Assembly: GCA_024345305.1 (NCBI GenBank)
Contig: BRON01000008.1
Span: 558,001 to 622,000 of the forward strand
Length of the DNA: 64,000 nucleotides
Source: Mrakia gelida
Lineage: Eukaryota; Basidiomycota; Tremellomycetes; Cystofilobasidiales; Mrakiaceae
Reading direction: 5' to 3'
Shown: positions 23,162-35,668 of the stretch, one piece after another
Numbering within the stretch: position 1 is the first letter of the stretch
How the letters are laid out: each line of letters starts with the position of its first letter
The notes under the pieces: model-generated
Databases searched by the model: none
The model's input: only the letters and a program-made list of their open reading frames with translations
What the model was told of the DNA's origin: nothing
Translations under genes and position numbers: made by a program

Positions 23162-26100
23162 CTACACAACGTTCTTCGCCTTCAACGCCGCCTTCTCATG
23201 CTGCTGCTCGTTCGAAGTCTGCCTCGAAGGAACAGCCGTCTCCTCTCCACTCCTCCTCGTCTCCTCCCCTCCGTTCGCGTGCTTGTTGTTGGGGTTTCCA
23301 GCAGCCTCCTTCTCGAGGTTGGCGGAAGCGAACTTGGAGTTGGCTCGGATCTTGGGACCGTACTTGTAGAGGATGAAGGGGAAGGGAGCGGAGATGGTTC
23401 CGAGGAGGGCAAGGAGGGTTCCGGCGTACCTTGAAGTTGAAGGAAAGTGGGGAGGAGTCGTCAGGTTTTCTGCAGGGAAGAGTGGGAGGGAAGAGGAGAA
23501 GAGTCGAGACTTACTGGATACCCATTCCCTTGAACATGAAGGTCGCGAAGAGAGGGAAGGAGGAAGCGAAGGCGTTCCTCTAAGAAGGGGACGAACGAAG
23601 GGGAAAGAAGTCAGCGACGCGACTCCACTCGAGACGAAGGGAGTCAGCTGAAGCGAAGCGAGCTCGAACGTACCATAAATCCCTGTGCTGCGACGGCAGA
23701 GGAAGCGTTTTCTCCGTACGCGTCAGTGAGGTAGTTGTAAGTGGCGAGGAAGATGGCGTAGATTCCGAAGATGATGGGGACGAGAGCGAGGCAAGGGACC
23801 TGAGGAGACGAAAGGAAGAGCTTCAGTCAGTATATAGATCGAGAGAAGAGACGAGACGAAGCCTCGTTCGGACATCCTCTTTGCCGATGCCGAGGATGGG
23901 AGTGGGAGTGAGAGAAGGAAGTGGGAGAGGAGGAAGACTCACGATCCAGTGCACGTTTCCAAATTGCGTCCAACTAAACCACCAGAGACCAATGGGAAGG
24001 AGGGGTCCACCGACGAGCGCAGAGTAGAGTCTCGCCTCGGGCCTTGCGACTCCTCCGTTCTGGGCGGTAGCTCGGTCGTAAAGCTGAGGGAAAGGGACGA
24101 GGAAGAAGAAGTCAGTCAGCGAGCGAGCTCGACAAGTCGAACGATGAGAAAGGGGAGGGTAAGACTCACGTAGTCCTGGTAGAAGTTGGCTCCGAAGCCC
24201 ATGAAAGTACCGATGACGAGCTTGAAGATGAAGAAAGGGCGAAAGTCAGCAAGGCAGGGCGATGGTTGCGACGGCGCGTCGAAGAACAAAAACGATCGAA
24301 CGAACAGGGATGTAAGCGAGACCCGAGACTCCAGTCTTCCATCCGTGGTTACCCTCGAAGACAAGAGGGATAGCAGAGAAGCTGATGAAGGGGATGAGAC
24401 CGAGTATCAGCGATGATCACGAGACGACATTGAGGAGGAGCCGTTGCGAGCGACTCACAAGAGGAAGATGATTCCCCAAGCGAACGAGATCCAGAGCGAG
24501 AAGAAGAGCACGACGGGTTCGTGGATGAGAAGTTTGACGGCCTTGGTGCAGGAGTCCTTGAGAACCTGCCTGTAGTCCTCTCGCTCGAGTTCGATGGGAG
24601 CTCGGAATCGATCGTCGTTCTGATCCTTCCTCATCTTCTTCGCTCGTCGAGCGAGGATGACAGGTCCACGAGTCTCCTTGAGCAGAAGACAGCAGACGAG
24701 GCAGAAGGCTCCGTTGACGATGAGTTGGACCCCTGGAGAAGAGAACGGGAAGAGAGAGAGGCAAGTAAGTTAGTTCGATCCACGACGACGACGCGCGTTA
24801 GGAGAGGTCGCTCACATTGGATCCACCGCCATCCCTTTCCAGCGAGAATGAAGCCAGAGTAAACGGGGGCCGCGATAGTACCGAAGACAGCAGCAAAGCT
24901 GAAAGGAGAGAAGCAACAAGGAAGAAGAGATGTCAGCGCGCGTCGGCGGCGATATCGTTCGGATCTGGCCCCAAACTCACGTGAAGACACTCATCGGCAC
25001 TGATCGCTCAGACGTGACCCAAATATCGGCGAGTCCTCCTCCAACCATCGTCGTGCCAGCGGCTCCGAACACACCGCTGAAGAAACGGGCGATGATGGAG
25101 GTCTGGATGTTCGTCGCGAGAGCGAGAGGGAGGAAGAAGAGCTGAGGCGGGAATAAGAAGGGAGGCGGGAGAGGGTGAGCTCCAACGAGTGAGGGAGCGA
25201 GAGGCAGAAGGGAGGTTGAGAGTCTCGACGAGAGAGAGAGAGTAAGAGGGAGAAGCGAGGTCGAGGTCGTTGAAACTCACGACGAAGCCGATGTAGTTGA
25301 GGAGGTAGACTGGGTTTCGTCCGACCGTCTCGGAAAGAGGAGCCATGAAGAGGGGAACGAAGGAGAAAGCGGCGTTGAAGACGAACATCTGGGAAGGAAA
25401 GAGGACGAGAAAAGTCAGCCCATGTCTTCGTCGGTCTCGACGTCGCTGGCGAAAGAAAGGAGAGGAGCGACTCACCCCTGGAGAAGAAGAAGCACAACAG
25501 TCGAGGAGTCTTCGTCAGCATCTTCGGCATCGATCTAAGGATGAGCGAACTCTACTACTCACCAACCTGCCCAACAACCTGAACGAGGACGAACGAAAAG
25601 GAGGGAGCGACGTCAGTTCACGTTCTCCTGCAACGCCGAGCTCATCGAAGCTCCAGGAAGCCGAGGTAAATAGAACCTACGTCGGCCACACCAAACTCCT
25701 CACACATTTGAGGGATTCCAACCGAGTAAGCTGACGTCGCCAGTCCAATGAAGCTGTCAAACGAACGCGTCGCGAGACGAGGTCGAAGAGCGTCAGCGAG
25801 AGCAAGCAAAGCAGACTCGAAGTTGAAGCTGAAGCTCGAGCGAGGAGATCCTCTCCTCGAGCCAAGGAGTGGAGTGGGAAACGAAAGCTCACAGAGTCAT
25901 TCCTGCAGAAACCCGATCGATCGTAGAGAGAGCGTCAGAGAGAGAGTCCAGCCGACCTCACCGTCCGCGAGAGGATCGTCGAACGAAGCTCTCGATCTAG
26001 CGAACTCACCACAGAGCAGCATGGTCATCAACCACTTTTTGCCGTTGCCCCAGTTCATAGGGTTCTCTGGGTCGTTCTGTCCGAAGAGATATAGATGTGT

Positions 26101-26341
26101 CAGCTCGTCAGATTTGCGACGAGGGAACGAGAGAGAGAGACGAAGCTCGACTCACCTCCTCCCAGTCGACGAGGATGATCTTCCCTTCACTCTGCAAAGC
26201 TTCGACTTGATGCTGCTCTGCCTCGGGGTGGCCCAAAGGCCGAGCTGCCTTCTCTTGAGGGAAGGAGGTGGACTCGTTGGGTTGCTCGACGTGCTTCGGA
26301 GGGAAGAGGTTGGCGTTGAGTTGGGTTTGTTTTAACGACAT
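23162..26341 (-). CDS. MFS transporter, DHA1-like (paralogue 1)
   Basis: A many-exon (about 14) major facilitator. The first exon is 26341-26156 (62 aa: acidic cytosolic N-terminus ending LVDWEE), followed by NDPENPMNWGNGKKW, the typical DHA1 entry to TM1. Other readable parts: SAYSVGIPQMCEEFG, FNAAFSFVPLFMAPLSETVG, ARFFSGVFGAAGTTMVGGG with ADIW, FAAVFGTIAAPVYSGFI, a long central loop with RRAKKMRKDQNDDRFRAPIE, AIPLVFEGNHGW, FLATYNYLTDAYGENASSA and ASSFPLFATFMFKGMG. A cytosolic tail ends ALKAKNVV. DHA1 members are H+ antiporters that export drugs, polyamines or other small molecules at the plasma membrane; the substrate cannot be told. It is clearly related to the gene at 37414-40677. Exact limits of the small internal exons were not all resolved. 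Confidence 0.88.
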
Positions 26342-27041
26342 TTTGCTGAAGGGAGGAGGAGGGAGGGATGATGGAGGTTGGGATGAGAAATCCTCGAAAG
26401 TGGAGTGAGACGAGGAGCCTGACCAAAATTTTGAGTTGAGACGTGAGCTCAGCCTAGGTCGGTGGAGGACCGATGGGAGGAGGGAGGAGAAGGCCGTGGT
26501 CTCCCACCGATCAGCCTCTTTTCCTCCGTTTGAGACCAATTTCTTGTCTGGAATTGCGTCGAACTGTGACGCGTTTTGGTCTTCGTAGGCAGGGGAAGGA
26601 GGGGGCTCGAGAAAGTGAAGTTTTCCCCCTCCTTCCTGACGCTTCGAAGATGGTGGAGGGAGGCGAGAGGAGGAGAAGAAAAGCGTCGCCGTTGAAACTC
26701 TCCTCGAGTCGTCTGTTCCGAGCGTCGAAACCTCGCCGGATCTACCAGCTCTCTCGTTACGAGAGGAGCCTGTCCAGTCGCCAGTAGAGGGTCTGCTTCT
26801 GAGGCAATGCTACGTGGCTCTGCCTCGGAGACGTAAGGGAAAAGGAAGGAAGTCGGGGGACGCGTCGCACTCGAGCTCTGTCAAGAGTTCGACGGGCTGA
26901 AGCGTGTATCAGGCATCAAATCGAGCGAGACGGGAGAGAAAACGTAAAGATATGCAAACATACAGGAAGGTGATATCGCTTCAGATGAACACTACCGACT
27001 GAAGAGCAAGATAAGAGACGCGTCGACGAAAAACCAAGGAC
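26342..27041. other. Intergenic region
   Basis: The promoter side of MFS paralogue 1 and the 3' flank of the F-box-like gene (both minus). No coding exon with a supported splice pattern was found, and no RNA gene. Confidence 0.4.
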
Positions 27042-28016
27042 TCACGCGACGACCTTCACCAACTCCCCACCCCTCAGATCCCAGCCCAGCTTCCCGCCCA
27101 GAAGCTTCTCCGTCCACATCTTCTCCCTCTCATCCCTAACCCACACCTCCAGAGATCCCAAACCCACCGCTCCCCGCTCCTTCTCCGACGGCTTCGCCGA
27201 AATCAACGTCCTCTCCGTGCTTCCTCGATCCACCAGCGTCAGCGCTCTCCAGTCCAGCACGACCGACACCTGGAAGGGACCAGTACGGCGGCTGCGAGGA
27301 AAGATATAGCCCTGATGTCCCAACGGGGCCAACGGAGAGGGCGCGAGCGAAAGCTGAACATGGTTGACCATCCTGACCTCCTGGAGCTGATCTCTCCCAA
27401 TCCTGTCGCTAGCCCAACCTACCAGGACCGGGTTAGGCTCGTTTGACGTCCTGAGAGGGTAGAGGAAGATAACTTGGCGGGGATGTAGGAGAGGAAAGGT
27501 AATCGACGAGAAGCGACCTGCAGAGTGATATCGATCCAGGCGAACGACGAGAGCGTCGACCAAGATCTTCGGAAGATTTGGGTGGCGGTCTGCGTTTGCG
27601 CGACGAATAGCGGCGATGGTGAGAGGGAGGGAGGAGAGGTAAGGGAGGAGTCGATATTCGTTGGAGAGAGGTGGAGCAGGAGGGGAAGGGGGAGGATAAG
27701 AAGGCGGTTTGGAAAGGTACTGCAGGTCGAGGAAGGGCGTCTCATCAGCCGTGGACATTCGACAAGGGCGAATTGAAGAGCTGGAACTGACTCTGTGATA
27801 GATCATCTTAGAGATGTCATGTCCGTCTACTTGGACGTTCCCGTAGAGGAGAGGGGCGGCGAGGGAAAGGAGGGCGAAGGACGCTCCACAGGCGGCGATG
27901 AGGGTCGACGTCGAAGCGAAGGAAAGGATAGCCCCGACGATTTCGACGGGGATGTTTTTCGGGAATGGTGTGATGAGGGGTGCGTCGAGGGTGGTAGGAA
28001 GAGGTTGATTCGACAT
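27042..28016 (-). CDS. F-box-like protein (tentative)
   Basis: A single uninterrupted frame of 324 aa. Near residues 20-65 it reads PFPKNIPVEIVGAILSFAST then LIAACGASFALLSLAAPLLY. This resembles the short F-box-like motif (Leu-Pro/Ile-Pro, Glu-Ile, then L..C..V...W-like helices) that many fungal orphan proteins carry before a variable C-terminus. F-box proteins are substrate adaptors for SCF ubiquitin ligases. The rest has no recognised domain. The stop is embedded in a GTGAGT sequence (CGC|GTGAGT), and a CTTCAG acceptor 47 nt on would extend the protein only by an Arg and a stop, so the end is essentially the same either way. The start codon is 138 bp from that of the divergent Bit61-like gene. 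Confidence 0.65.
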   Translation of the reverse strand: MSNQPLPTTLDAPLITPFPKNIPVEIVGAILSFASTSTLIAACGASFALLSLAAPLLYGNVQVDGHDISKMIYHRVSSSSSIRPCRMSTADETPFLDLQYLSKPPSYPPPSPPAPPLSNEYRLLPYLSSLPLTIAAIRRANADRHPNLPKILVDALVVRLDRYHSAGRFSSITFPLLHPRQVIFLYPLRTSNEPNPVLVGWASDRIGRDQLQEVRMVNHVQLSLAPSPLAPLGHQGYIFPRSRRTGPFQVSVVLDWRALTLVDRGSTERTLISAKPSEKERGAVGLGSLEVWVRDEREKMWTEKLLGGKLGWDLRGGELVKVVA

Positions 28017-28154
28017 CTTTGGATTGTGAGGGTTGGTGGAAGACGAGAAGAAGGAAGCTCGAAAGGGAAAGGGAAGATGGTGGGTGAGCTCGAGCCCTCC
28101 TTCCCTTCTCCCTCTCTCTCAACCGTCAGCCCAACCTTTAGCCTTCTTCCCGAG

Positions 28155-30441
28155 ATGAGACCTTCCTTATCCATAGGGACCACTCCCTCCAATACTCCTC
28201 CCCTTCCTCCTCAAAAATCGCCCAACTCTACCGCCAACACGAACAAACCGTTCCCTCCTCCTCCTCTCCCTTCCTTCAACGACTTCGATCCTCGTCCTCG
28301 TTCCTCCTCCCTCTCAGACAACACCGGAACATCAAAACCTCTTCCAGCCATCAACCATCGCTTCATAGATGAACCCGTCGGTCGAGCTTCGTTGGATAGC
28401 AGGAGGCCCTCAGAACCAACAGCTTCCTCGTCCAGTCGACTCGGACGCACTCCTCTCCTCACCTCCTCCTCCTCGACGAGATCTCCCTCCATCTCAGATC
28501 AATCAAGATCTCAATCCCCTCTGCCCCCACCACCAGGATCACCTCATCGACCTCAACCTCAGCTACGATCTGGCTCGTCGTCGTCGTCGTCGAATCATCC
28601 AAACGTCGCTCGGAGCAACGCTTCCTTCGTTTCAACAACGAACACCATGCGATCAGCAGCTCTCAATCCCTACGATGCGAAGCTCGTCAACGCTTCCTTC
28701 GCTACTCTACCACCTCTACCATCAGCACCGACCGTATCCAACCCTCACCCAACTCCGGACCCGTCGTCCTTGTCGAATCAACAGGTCTACCCTCACCCAT
28801 CTCATCGTGAGCCCGTCCTGTTCTCTGCTCGTTGCATGTTCAAACTTTCGCTGACTGTCGAATCACATCTTCGACGCTTCTTCAGCTACGTCCGCACTCT
28901 CGACTCTCTTCTTGCATAGTGAGTCCTCGTCGCGGATGGCTCTAGCTTTTGAACGAGCTCGACGTCCTCCGGGCTCGACGCGTCTCCCGCTCTTTCTTCT
29001 CACCTTCCTCGACAAGGTCTGACGCTTTGATCCTTTCTCCAATCTTCCCCTCCCTTCTCTTCCCATCTCCTTGTCCCTCTATCCAGTCCTCCCTCTCTTC
29101 AACGGCTCTCCTCTCCACTCCCCTCTTGAAGACCTCAACTCCCTCGTCGCAACCCACATCAAGTCCACCCTTTCCCGTCTTCCAAACAACCCGTCTCGTG
29201 CCGTCGACGTCCTCACCAACGATCTTAGGGAACTCATCGCGAGTGGAATGCTCACCCTCGATCAGAAGGTGCAAGGAGTGGAGGACGACAAGCTCGTCGC
29301 GAGGATCGTCTCGATTTGGACCTTCTTCTTTTCCGGCGTCGTCCCTTACGTCGAGGGAGTCTTCCTACCTCTTGGATCGGTCAGCAGAGGGAAGGCAGGA
29401 GGATCGAGTAGTACGAACGCTTCCAGCTCAGGAGGTCCCTCGTCGTTCCCAACCTCTCCCGACCCTTCCTCCTCGTCGTCCAACCGTCCATCCACCTCCC
29501 GAGAACGATCCTCCTCCAGCTCCATCGACGTCCGACTCCACCTCCTCACCTCCTTTCTCCTCTCCATCCTTCGACCTCTCCTCTCACGCGTCATCCCCCT
29601 CGTCGCTCCTCCTCCCTCCAACTCCCCGAACCCAAACCCTCCTCCAACGCCAGAGCACCTCGGTAAACTCCAGCAGATGGTGCTCATCCTCATGACTCAG
29701 GCGGATCCGGAAGTCGTCGGCAAACCAGGAGAGACGGGTGAAGGGTACCAGAGGGAAGGGTTGGAAGGTCTTTATCGAGCTGTTGGTCGAGCGAGGGAAG
29801 GAGCAGGCGCCGAGGAGGGACCAGGAGGAGGGACGCGCTCCAGTGGAGGACCGGAGAAGATGGATCGTCGCGGAGGTTGGATAGCAGGGAAACATCGTCG
29901 TCGACCCACCATCTCAGACTTCCAACATCATCAGTCCTTCGACTCCACCACCTCCGCAACACCAACGGAAACGAACAATCTCGCGGGAGTGGGGATGCTT
30001 CGAATGCCCTCCAACTACTCCTCCACCTCCGAATCCAACCCTCCCAACACTGCTCGACCAACCAACAACCGAGCTCTCCAAGCTCTCCCACGTCACCTTC
30101 AACCCTCCACTGCGTCCATGATGTCCGGCGCGTCGTCGACGTCGTCGCTCTTCTCCCTCCCTTCCCAAGCCAACAACTCGTCGACTTCTACAGCGACGCT
30201 CACGCAACAACAACCATCGAACAACAACAACCTCAATCCGAACTTCGCTCAGTCGCAGTACAGCTTTCAGTCTTCGCTCGGAGGAGGAGCGACGCCGACG
30301 GGTCGAGGAGGAGGGCAAGATCGGAGGGAGGAAGACGCGTACTTGGATTCGCTGAGGAGTCCGGAGTTGAGGAGTCCTGGAGGGAGTAGTGGAGGATCTG
30401 GTGGGGGTGGGGATAGGAGGCATAGTAGTCCTATTTTCTGA
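28155..30441 (+). CDS. BIT61: TORC2 subunit, Bit61/PRR5 (HbrB-like) family
   Basis: Three exons (28155-28806, 28886-28918, 29087-30441) give 679 aa. The first 215 residues are Ser/Pro-rich. The HbrB-like domain starts across the small exon: ALSTLFLHILPLFNGSPLHS, then LEDLNSLVATHI, NDLRELIASGMLTLDQKV, then IVSIWTFFFSGVVPYVEGVF and LPLGS. A Ser-rich insert precedes SIDVRLHLLTSFLLSILRPLL. The C-terminal 250 residues are low complexity (Ser, Asn, Gln, Gly). Bit61/Bit2 in yeast and PRR5/Protor in animals are peripheral TORC2 subunits acting at the plasma membrane. The start ATG is the first in-frame Met outside the divergent neighbour; upstream frame overlaps that gene and is not used. Confidence 0.87.
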
Positions 30442-30834
30442 GGAGGGTGGGTGGGTGGGGGTTGGGGGACGCGTCGGGTTTGCTTTTTTCTTGTTCGCTC
30501 GTTCGTTTGTCGGCTTCGTTCTTCCTCGCTTCTCCTTCTGCTTTCTTCGGTTTCGCTTTAGTTCTTCGCTCTGCATCTCGTCTGTCTCTCTTTGATGTCT
30601 TACGACCCACGCAAAGCAGGGAAGCAGAGAGGGGAAAGAGACATCGATGAGATCGTGAGAGGGTAAAAACGCGAGAGGAGGAAAGAAACAGAACGAGGGC
30701 GAGGCCGGGTAGAACACGAAAACAAAATTGAACCTGAGGGAACGAGCGCGAAGCTTTTTTGGGAGAGAAAGAGGTACAACGTAAACTAGGGCGGAACCGA
30801 GAGGAGAGGGAAGAGACGAGTCGAGCGAGCTAGA
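30442..30834. other. Convergent 3' intergenic region
   Basis: This lies between the Bit61-like stop (plus) and the Zn2Cys6 gene stop (minus). It starts with a GGGTGGGTGGGTGGGGG G-rich run that could form a G-quadruplex. No gene is recognised. Confidence 0.45.
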
Positions 30835-33800
30835 CTACCACGCGGCGGAGTTGAGCTGCGAAGGATCGAGCAGGAAGTTCCAAGCGTTTCCTCCGACCAT
30901 GGGACCGAGCCTTGGGGAAAAAGGAAGGGGAGAGGAGGTGTGAGTCGGTGGGGGGAGTTGAAAGGGAGGAAGGAAGACGACGCGACTCACTCGTGAGGGA
31001 GGAAGATGGAGTCGGATCCAGCTGCTGGGAGACCTAGGTCCGTTAGGCTCGAGTCCTGTTGCGGCGAAGAATAAAGATTGAAGGGAGGGTCAGTCCAAGA
31101 CTCGAAACGCGTCGAACGAACGAACGAAGAGCGAAACTCACCTGAAGCCAAAGCGGCAGATCCCTCGGCGAGAAGTTCTCCATCCCCTCGGGCCACTCGA
31201 ACTCCGGTAGGTCCTGCGCTCCCCATCCGAAAGGATCGACTCCGTTGACGGTTCCGTTGTTGGGCGTCGAACCTCCTGGGAGGAGGAGGTGGGAAAGGGA
31301 CGAGTCGGCGGAGGCGTCCATTCTCGGGGTTGAAGGGACGGTCATGGCGAAGCGACGTTTGAAGGAGGTGATCATGAGTCGGAGGGTGAGGGCGTATCTG
31401 AACGAATGGAAAGAAGATTGAAGGTCAGTGAGGGAGAGGTCGAAGAAGAGAAGGAGGAGAGCGAAACGGACCTCTCGGCTGAGATCTCGGAGAGAAGACC
31501 CGCGAGCTCTTCGACCTGAGCGAGGACTTGATGGGTGTCGATCTCGGATGGGAAGAGGATGGCAACCTTGAGGAGGTAGCAGGCGGCGAAGGTTCCCTGA
31601 GAAAAACGAAGCGTCGACGAGAATGAAGGAAGATGATCAGCTCGCGGTCGACGAGTTTCGTTTCAACGCGACGAGGGGAACGTACCATCACCATCGACTC
31701 GTGAACGGCGAACTTGAGTGCAGACCTGTTCGAAAAAAGGAAGACGAGGTCAGCCTGGGAAAGGGTCCGAGGAATTAAGGGAAGGAAGAAGAGTGGGACG
31801 AACCTGAACTGTTGAGCTCGCAAGTAAACGTCGAGACACCTCATGGCGGCCTCTTTGGCCTCGAAAGCGATCTCCCTCTGCTCATAGGGCACTGAAGACC
31901 ATCCCAACCATAGCGAGAAACACGGGTCAGCAACGAAAACTCGAGAAACAAGAACGAGTTCGAAGAGACGAGGTCGAACTCACTCCGATCCCAACTCGCT
32001 CCCCTCAACGCAACACAAACGACCCAAAGCTTCGCGTAGTGGAGCTCAACGAGCAACATCTTCCTGAGAACTGAATCCTCCGCGTAGGTCTTGGCTTTGA
32101 TCTGATCCCACTCGGAGAACCACGAGTCGAGGTCGGCGTAGACGCGTCGAATGTAGGCGAGCGTGTGATGGTCGACTTTCCCTTTGAGAGGTTGGAGGTG
32201 GTCGTAGACTCGAGCTGTGAGGGGATCGTCGAGCGAAAGAGGGAACCAGCTGTTGCAGCGACGCGGAGAGGAAAGGAAGCCGAGGTGGGACGAAGAACGA
32301 GGAGATGTTCGCGACTCGACTTACTTTTGAGAATGACGAGCTCGAGCTGAGAGACAAGACGGACGTCCGTGCTAGAGCTCATTGGATGAGTCCTGATATC
32401 ACAAGGAGGTAAGAGTCAAGTCAGCAACGAGACGAGCAGAGCGAGAGGTGGAGAAAGGAAAGGGACGACGAACAGAAGGAATCGAGCATGAGCGACGCTC
32501 TCGTCGTCTCGAAGCAAGATCGGTCGACCAGTTCCGAGAGACATGAGACGATCGAACCAGAAGAGGCAGAGCCAGATACGAGAGGAGACGACTGATCAGA
32601 GCGGGGTGAGGCGGGGAAGGGAAAGATGGTCAGCTCGTCTCGCTCGAGAAAGGAACGCCGAGACGCGTCGAGAGAGAACGCGAACGCGAGAGACTCACCC
32701 AAGTCCCGCTCGTCCTCCTCCGATCTCGGCACCTCCCCATCAGCAGGTCCATTGTGAAGCTTCTCGAGCTGTCGATTCCAAACCGAGACGAAACGAAAAG
32801 TCAGCTAGCTGTTCGTTCGCGACTTCAAGCTCTCCACACCTCGACCTCGCTCGCTTCCACGAATCGACCTCGCCCGCTCGCTCGAAAAACTCACAGCTCG
32901 ATGCAACCCAATGTCCAGTCCCATCCTCAGCGCGTGTCCCGACGGCAACCATCCATTCTGCGAGTGCGTCGCCAGCAGCAACGTCGCCTGAACTGCCTCC
33001 TTCCTCACGACAGGTCCAAAGAGCGTCGAACGAGCGATCCCTTGAGCTTCTTCGAAGCATTTCTGGAAAGTGGGTCCGGGAGGACCTGATCCTGCTCGGA
33101 CTTTGGCGGCGATGGCGAGCATTCCGTCAAAGGCTGAGGAGGGAGAGGGAAGCGGAGTGGCAGGTGGGAGGAGAGGTCAGATGAGGACGAGGCGAAGGAA
33201 GAAGAGGGGCGCGAGAGAGAGGGACGAACTGAACGGGGTCCGTTCTCGAATCGACTCGAGCGTGTCGTAGGTTGGGTCGAAGAGTGGGACGAAGAGGTGG
33301 GAGCCGGAGAAGAAGCTGGTGATGCCAACACAAAGTCCGAGTCAGTCTCGTGCGACGAGCGACGAAACAACGAAGGAGGACGCGAACGAACATGTTGTAA
33401 AGCTCCCTCGCCTCCGCCTCCGAGACCATTCCCTTCGTCACGACGTCAGGGAAAGCGTTCCTAGGTGGTGGTTCAGCTCGTTTCCGTTTCTTCATTCGCA
33501 TCACTCTGTTCCAAGCCAAAGCGAGACAAGAGAAGTCAGCTTCGAAGCTCACGTGGAGTCGACGAGAGGAGACGACAGAAAGGGACGAACCTCGGTGGGC
33601 TGAGAGCACCTGAGGCAGCTTCAGCGGCGGCGTTGGCTAGACCTTCGAGAGCGAGGGAGGGAGCCATGAGAGACGCTCGAGGAAGAGTGTCCTCTGATTC
33701 ATCTGCGAAGCGAAAGAAGTGAGGTCGACGATCAGTCCGAGTTCGTTCGATGGAACGAGACGAGACGCGTACCTTCCGACGAAACGGCTGTGGACGGGAT

Positions 33801-35668
33801 GATTCCGTAGGCTGCGAACCTGCAAGATCGAAGAAAAAGACAAGTCAGATCTATATCATCTCGAAAGACGGTCGAGAAGGAGGTGGACTGTTATTGACTT
33901 GTGAGTCGGCGGCGGCGCAAACCCAGGCAAAGGCGGGAAGCTCTTCTCTCCTGATCCTCTCCCCCCGTTCTCCTTCCCCTCCCTCCCACTCCTCTCCCAG
34001 CTCCTCTTTGACTGCCTCTCCCTCTCCGGCGAACCTTGCACCCCACCTCCCTCGACTCCCTCAACCTGAAAGCGAATCCCAGCACTTCCGTTGCTCCCGC
34101 TCGTACTGCCACTCGCGACGACGACTCCTCGATCATCCTGCATCCCTCCTCCTCCTCCTCCTCCAGCGTTCGACCCATCCCTTGGCGACGGCCAGTGGGA
34201 GAACATCGTCGAAGGAGTCTCCCCACTCGTCGACGACGACAGATCCGTTCGTCCTGCTGGCCAGTCGCTCGTACGCGTCGAAGCCGAAGTCGTTCGAAGC
34301 CCTCGGTCGTAGGCGACCGACGAAGGCGAGGCGGTGGATGGGTTGGGAGAGGTAGCGAGAGCTGGGATGGACATTCCCATCCAGGCTTGGGTGTTAGGGG
34401 AGGGAGCGTCTTGAGGAGTGTGGTGCTGCATGGCTGGGAGACCGAGGGAAGGTAGAGGGTACTGGTGTTGGTTGAGGGTGGTGGGGAGAGTGAAGGAGGG
34501 CTGGCCGAGGGAGGATTGGGAGTAGGAGTCTGAGATGGGTGGGAGTTGATGTTGTTGGTAGGTGGGTTGTTGGAGTTGGGGTTGTTGAGGTGTGAGAGCA
34601 GCGAGAATTTGGGTGAGCGTGTTTTGCATGCTGCCTCTGCGATTCGAGAACGACGCGAGAGCGAGCGAGTGTCAGTTCTGTCGAGGGAATGTCAGGAGGG
34701 AAGATAGGACTGACTGAGCTGCGTTGATCTTGGTGACCTCGCTCTCTAGACGGTTCACTCGTCTGGTGCAAGGCAAGGAAAGAGGGAGGAAGAGAGTCAG
34801 CGACGCGAGCTCGTCCCTTCGCGACTCGACTTGCCCTCGTTGAGAATTGAGCTCACTCTTCCCCAGCATGATTTGCATCTCCGTTGTTTCCGTTGAGAAC
34901 TTTGGGTGCTTTTGGTGCAGGTTTCTCGAAGACACAGGCGATTCCAGCGTTCGCGCATCGACGACAGGGCGACTAGAGCGAGGTCGGAGAATGGTCGGAG
35001 TCAGTGAGCTCGTCTCGAGAGAGGCAGAAGGAGTCCAAGGACGTACATCTCCTTCGCATCGATTCTTCCCCTGAAGAACGAAGAGCAGAGGAGGAAGGAG
35101 GAGGGTTCGGTGAGTTCTCGGTGTAGCGACGAAGCGAAGGAAGGAAGGAACGATGGGATGGATTCGATGGGAGGGAAGAAGGAAGGGAAAGATGGAAGCT
35201 CACTCTTCGACAGGCTACACAAGCTCGAGCTCCTCGTCTGCAAAGAAGCAAGGTCGAAAAAAGGAAGGAAGGAGATGAAGTGTGAGCTTGAGCTTTGAGG
35301 ATTCCCCAGAGTCATAAACGATGGGAGGGGCATGAGGGGAGGGACCTCACCGTTCTGTGGAGGGAGCATCGTCGCCGGGGAGGGAGAAGGAAACAGTCGG
35401 AGGCATCCAGTCAGCTCAAGGAGGACGTCCAACCTTCTCAGCTCGGTCAAGAGCGATATGAAGAGATGCAGGAAGGGTGGGAGATAGAGGTCTGATGAGG
35501 AGGTAGGAACGTGGAAAACGCACTGAGCGGTACGACTGGGTCCGCTGGACCGCCAGCCTGGGAAGGGCCGGGCAGAGAGAAGCTCGACGATTCGCGCTTC
35601 TGAGTTTGGTTGGGATCCGATTGAGAGTACCGATCAGAATACGAAGAAGACGTAGGAGAGTCCGACAT
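30835..35668 (-). CDS. Zn2Cys6 fungal transcription factor
   Basis: A many-exon regulator of fungal zinc-cluster type. The N-terminus MSDSPTSSSYSDRYSQ leads to the binuclear cluster ACVACRRGKNRCEGDSPCRR then CANAGIACVFEKP (spacing C-2-C-6-C-5-C-2-C-6-C), which is spread over several exons. The frame into it needs a 4-nt microexon at 35351-35354, then exon 35237-35204. A short coiled-coil linker follows (RVNRLESEVTKINAAQ), then a Gln/Pro-rich region from about 34630. The fungal-specific middle homology domain is readable as GSHLFVPLFDPTYDTLESI, then MLAIAAKVRAGSG, QATLLLATHSQNGWLPSGHA and LRMGLDIGLHRA, with WLCLFWFDRLMSLGTGRP further on. It ends LNSAAW. Such factors bind CGG-type sites in the nucleus; the regulon is unknown. 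Most internal exon limits were read from splice sites but not all were checked. Confidence 0.87.
35351..35354 (-). other. 4-nt microexon of the Zn2Cys6 gene
   Basis: On the minus strand, AACG lies between a CTCCACAG acceptor and a GTGAGG donor, with a CTGAC branch site about 50 nt upstream. Exon 1 ends in phase 1 and the zinc-cluster exon needs phase 2. Direct joining hits a stop within eight codons, while inserting these four bases gives KRRGARACVACRR. Confidence 0.7.

Noticed and set aside
27000..27047. Possible final intron of the F-box-like gene (GTGAGT at the stop)
   Set aside because: Splicing would add only an Arg before a stop and there is no CTGAC branch site; the simple stop is kept.
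27795..28154. Upstream extension of the Bit61-like frame
   Set aside because: It is antisense to the start of the F-box-like gene and has leader-like composition; the ATG at 28155 is preferred.
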